Shown piece after piece: positions 23,558 through 25,465 of a stretch of DNA of 25,465 bases (position 1 is its first letter; each line of letters opens with the position of its first letter). The DNA is from JACNKJ01 sp964440095. GTDB taxonomy: Bacteria; Krumholzibacteriota; Krumholzibacteriia; JACNKJ01. The stretch spans positions 1 through 25,465 of the forward strand of contig CAYTPZ010000031.1 of assembly GCA_964440095.1 (NCBI GenBank), given 5' to 3'. The notes under the pieces are model-generated. The model was not told the DNA's origin. It saw nothing but the letters and a program-made list of their open reading frames with translations, and made no database searches. A program made the position numbers and the translations under genes.

Positions 23558-24595
23558 CTAGGGTCGGTAGTTTTGGCCGATGTGCTCCAGGGATTCCATC
23601 ACGTCGTGCAGGTGGAAGTATTCCTCGTCCGTGACGCCGCCTTCCCACCATCCCGCCGCGCGGGCGATGAAGTAGCCCGCCACGAATACGATCACCACGC
23701 CCGCCGCGAAATGTCCCACGCTGATCCGGCGATGTTTGCCGCCCGCCGTGAGCGCGGTGGACACGGGGCAGCTGGCTACGCAATCCATGCATCCTGTGCA
23801 CTCGGGGCTAATGATCCGCGCCTTTTTGGATATTGGAAGTCGCGCCATGCAAACACGGTCGCAGAGGCCGCAGTCGGTGCAGCTTGCGGGGTCGCGCCGA
23901 ATCTTGACGGGCGAGGCCCAGGAGAAGAGTCCCAGCCAGGCGCCGTAGGGGCAGGTGTATCGGCACCAAAATCCGTTGATGAAAACCGATCCGATCGCGA
24001 GCAGCACGATGATCACGAGTGCTGTCATGCTGAGATTCGCGAAGAAGAAATACATCTTCACATCGCTGATGCGGTTGTAAGGCGATGTGATGAACTCGCG
24101 CAGGGCCGCCCCGCTCATGCTGAAGATGGCGAAGGCGAAGAAGGCGAGGATCAGATACTTGATCGAGCGCAGGCCCGCGTCCAGCCATCGCCAGGGACGG
24201 AAGTTGCGCCCGAAAATTCGGCGTCCCAGGCGCGCCAAAGTTTCCGAGATGAGGCCGACGGGGCAAATCCAGGAGCAGAAGTTTTTGCGAAGCAACAGGG
24301 CCGACAAGGTGAAGATCAGGAAGAGAAGAGTCGCCGCCGGATGGATGGCGTTGAGCCGGCCCTGGTAGATCCAGTCGAGGGCGCCCATGAGTCCGCTGAT
24401 GGGGAGGAATCCTTCGACGCCCGGGGGCCGCGAAGGCAGGACCCCCGCGCCCGCTTCGATCGCGCGCACAAAGCGGAAGAACTCAAAACCGATGGCGAGG
24501 ATCAGCGCGGAGAAACCTGCCTGCACCGCGATGCGCAGGCTGTAGGTTTTCAGGCCCTTGCGGCCGATGCGATGGAGGATGGAAATTTTACCCAT
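23558..24595 (-). CDS. NapH/NosR-like membrane polyferredoxin (4Fe-4S)
   Basis: 345 aa from ATG 24595; TTG 24622 and GTG 24616 are also possible, and none has a strong ribosome site. It has five or so membrane helices, two CXXXCP motifs (C107-C111 CSWICPVG; C211-C215 CRYTCPYGA), and two 4Fe-4S clusters (C239, C242, C245, C249 and C266, C269, C272, C276). This is the membrane part of NosR and the NapH/CcoG-like family, which moves electrons from quinol to a periplasmic or membrane acceptor. The N-terminal FMN domain of NosR is missing and no nos or nap gene is in view. A C-terminal membrane helix with a short tail follows. It might feed a periplasmic cytochrome; that link is inference. Confidence 0.85.
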   Translation of the reverse strand: MGKISILHRIGRKGLKTYSLRIAVQAGFSALILAIGFEFFRFVRAIEAGAGVLPSRPPGVEGFLPISGLMGALDWIYQGRLNAIHPAATLLFLIFTLSALLLRKNFCSWICPVGLISETLARLGRRIFGRNFRPWRWLDAGLRSIKYLILAFFAFAIFSMSGAALREFITSPYNRISDVKMYFFFANLSMTALVIIVLLAIGSVFINGFWCRYTCPYGAWLGLFSWASPVKIRRDPASCTDCGLCDRVCMARLPISKKARIISPECTGCMDCVASCPVSTALTAGGKHRRISVGHFAAGVVIVFVAGYFIARAAGWWEGGVTDEEYFHLHDVMESLEHIGQNYRP

Positions 24596-24660
24596 GGGTA
24601 GAAGATGGCGGCTCACCCGCAATCTTCAAGAGGGATGAAGCATTTCAGACAATACCGTGA

Positions 24661-24692
24661 CACAAAAGGACCCGGGTATTGTCCCCGGGTCC
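24661..24692 (-). terminator. Rho-independent terminator of the reverse secreted protein
   Basis: A 9-bp perfect stem, GGACCCGGG (24668-24676) / CCCGGGTCC (24684-24692), with a 7-nt loop. Read on the reverse strand it is followed by TTTTGTG. Confidence 0.85.
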
Positions 24693-24729
24693 GATATTCA
24701 AATCTTCAAATTTGGTGCAAGCGTTAGAA

Positions 24730-25260
24730 CTAGTACAGCGCCTTCACATCGGACCAGGAACTGATACCGGTCGCGGTGCCCTCGAGGTAGTAAGTCCGGA
24801 ACGCGTAGTCAAAATCGGGGAAGGACTGGTACCCAGGGTTTGCGAACACATTGCCGTAGGGATACGGATTGGCGGTATCGCCCGCAATGCCCAGGGTTGT
24901 GTTGCCGTCGAAGACCAGGTAGTAAGTCACGCCGGGCGTGATGGCATAGTGGCCCCAATAGACATCGACCCACTGGCCTTCCGTGCCGGTGGCGCTCGCG
25001 GTGGCCAGCATCGTGCCGCCCGCGTTGGGAAGCGCGTCCCAGAGCGAGATGGTGACATTGTCGGACTCGCCGATACCGGCCTGAAGCAGGATTCCAGCAC
25101 CGGAGATGTTGTCGTTCGTCTGCTGGAAGGACTGGGCGAGATCACCCTGGGAGAAGGCAGCCATGTAGACCGGCCCACTGGGCTGATCCTGGTCGATCAG
25201 GTCGGCCAGCGCGGGCATGGCGATGAGGGCGGCAAGAGCAAGCATGAGCAGTAAACGCAT
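24730..25260 (-). CDS. Secreted beta-sandwich-like protein, unknown function
   Basis: 176 aa; ATG with GAGAGG 7 nt upstream. A clear signal peptide (MRLLLMLALAALIAMPALA) is followed by a domain rich in Gly, Thr and aromatic residues: LAQSFQQTNDNISGAGILLQAG, VTISLWDALP and GVTYYLVFDGN. This is the look of carbohydrate-binding or choice-of-anchor beta sandwiches. It ends ATGISSWSDVKALY, a short Trp-x-x-hydrophobic-Lys-Ala-hydrophobic tail that resembles tails of other exported proteins in this kind of genome (impression only). It has its own terminator and no co-directional neighbour. The 205 bp upstream (25261-25465) hold no gene and no promoter I can support firmly. Confidence 0.75.
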   Translation of the reverse strand: MRLLLMLALAALIAMPALADLIDQDQPSGPVYMAAFSQGDLAQSFQQTNDNISGAGILLQAGIGESDNVTISLWDALPNAGGTMLATASATGTEGQWVDVYWGHYAITPGVTYYLVFDGNTTLGIAGDTANPYPYGNVFANPGYQSFPDFDYAFRTYYLEGTATGISSWSDVKALY

Positions 25261-25465
25261 GATGTTACCTCTCTATTAACCTATTATTGAGCACCATAGC
25301 CCCGTTCAGTATGGACAGGGTTCGGCTAACCCACTTCGTAATTTTGTCTTTCGGATGCAAGCCCTTTGAATCTCGATCAGAAGGGCCAGCCGATCTCGAT
25401 ATTGCGCTCAGCCCAACATCAGAGATCGTACATACCATAGCAGATTCTTATGCTTAACCCAAGTT

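Noticed and set aside
23555..23560. Directly abutting convergent stop codons as a special element
   Set aside because: TAG-CTA simply reflects tight packing of two convergent genes; no hairpin or repeat is centred there.

Overview
The window reads as a Gram-negative, high-GC chromosome fragment from the FCB side of the bacterial tree, possibly a Krumholzibacteria/Eisenbacteria-like lineage; that placement is inference. Two secreted proteins end in the FlgD-like/type IX-style C-terminal sorting domain typical of that group (1-1653 and the multihaem cytochrome at 5670-7191). An outer-membrane barrel domain, a periplasmic lysozyme-inhibitor domain and a tripartite RND pump all imply an outer membrane. 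No rRNA, tRNA, CRISPR array, integrase or insertion sequence was seen.

Layout. (1) 1-2560: the 3' end of a repeat-built secreted protein with a strong terminator, then a reverse-strand MliC-like protein. (2) 2561-7200: an unusual SppA (S49) peptidase with an N-terminal barrel-like domain, convergent through a two-way terminator with a reverse-strand multihaem c-type cytochrome. The cytochrome signal peptide is out of frame with its only ATG by one base, at a run of six C. (3) 7201-14718: a DNA-repair pair, MrfA-type helicase (7427-10108) and MrfB-type DEDDh exonuclease (13843-14718), both forward. They are usually adjacent; here a reverse-strand operon of two thiolase-fold proteins, one fused to two DUF35 modules, lies between them. 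The same 7-bp-period repeat abuts the mrfA stop and the mrfB start, and the two genes have near-identical promoter/operator sequences. (4) 14719-20936: a heavy-metal efflux operon: small Cys/His-rich secreted protein, TolC-like channel, lipoprotein adaptor with an N-terminal metal-binding segment, and HME-RND pump. (5) 20944-23557: a tightly packed forward set: YedF-like DsrE-family protein, small membrane protein, sensor kinase and OmpR-type regulator, with the last three overlapping by 4 nt. (6) 23558-25465: a reverse-strand NapH/NosR-like polyferredoxin membrane protein and a reverse-strand secreted protein with its own terminator.

The best leads are the split MrfA/MrfB pair with its shared operator and flanking heptads, the degenerate thiolase pair with double DUF35, the barrel-SppA fusion, and the C6 frameshift in the cytochrome leader.
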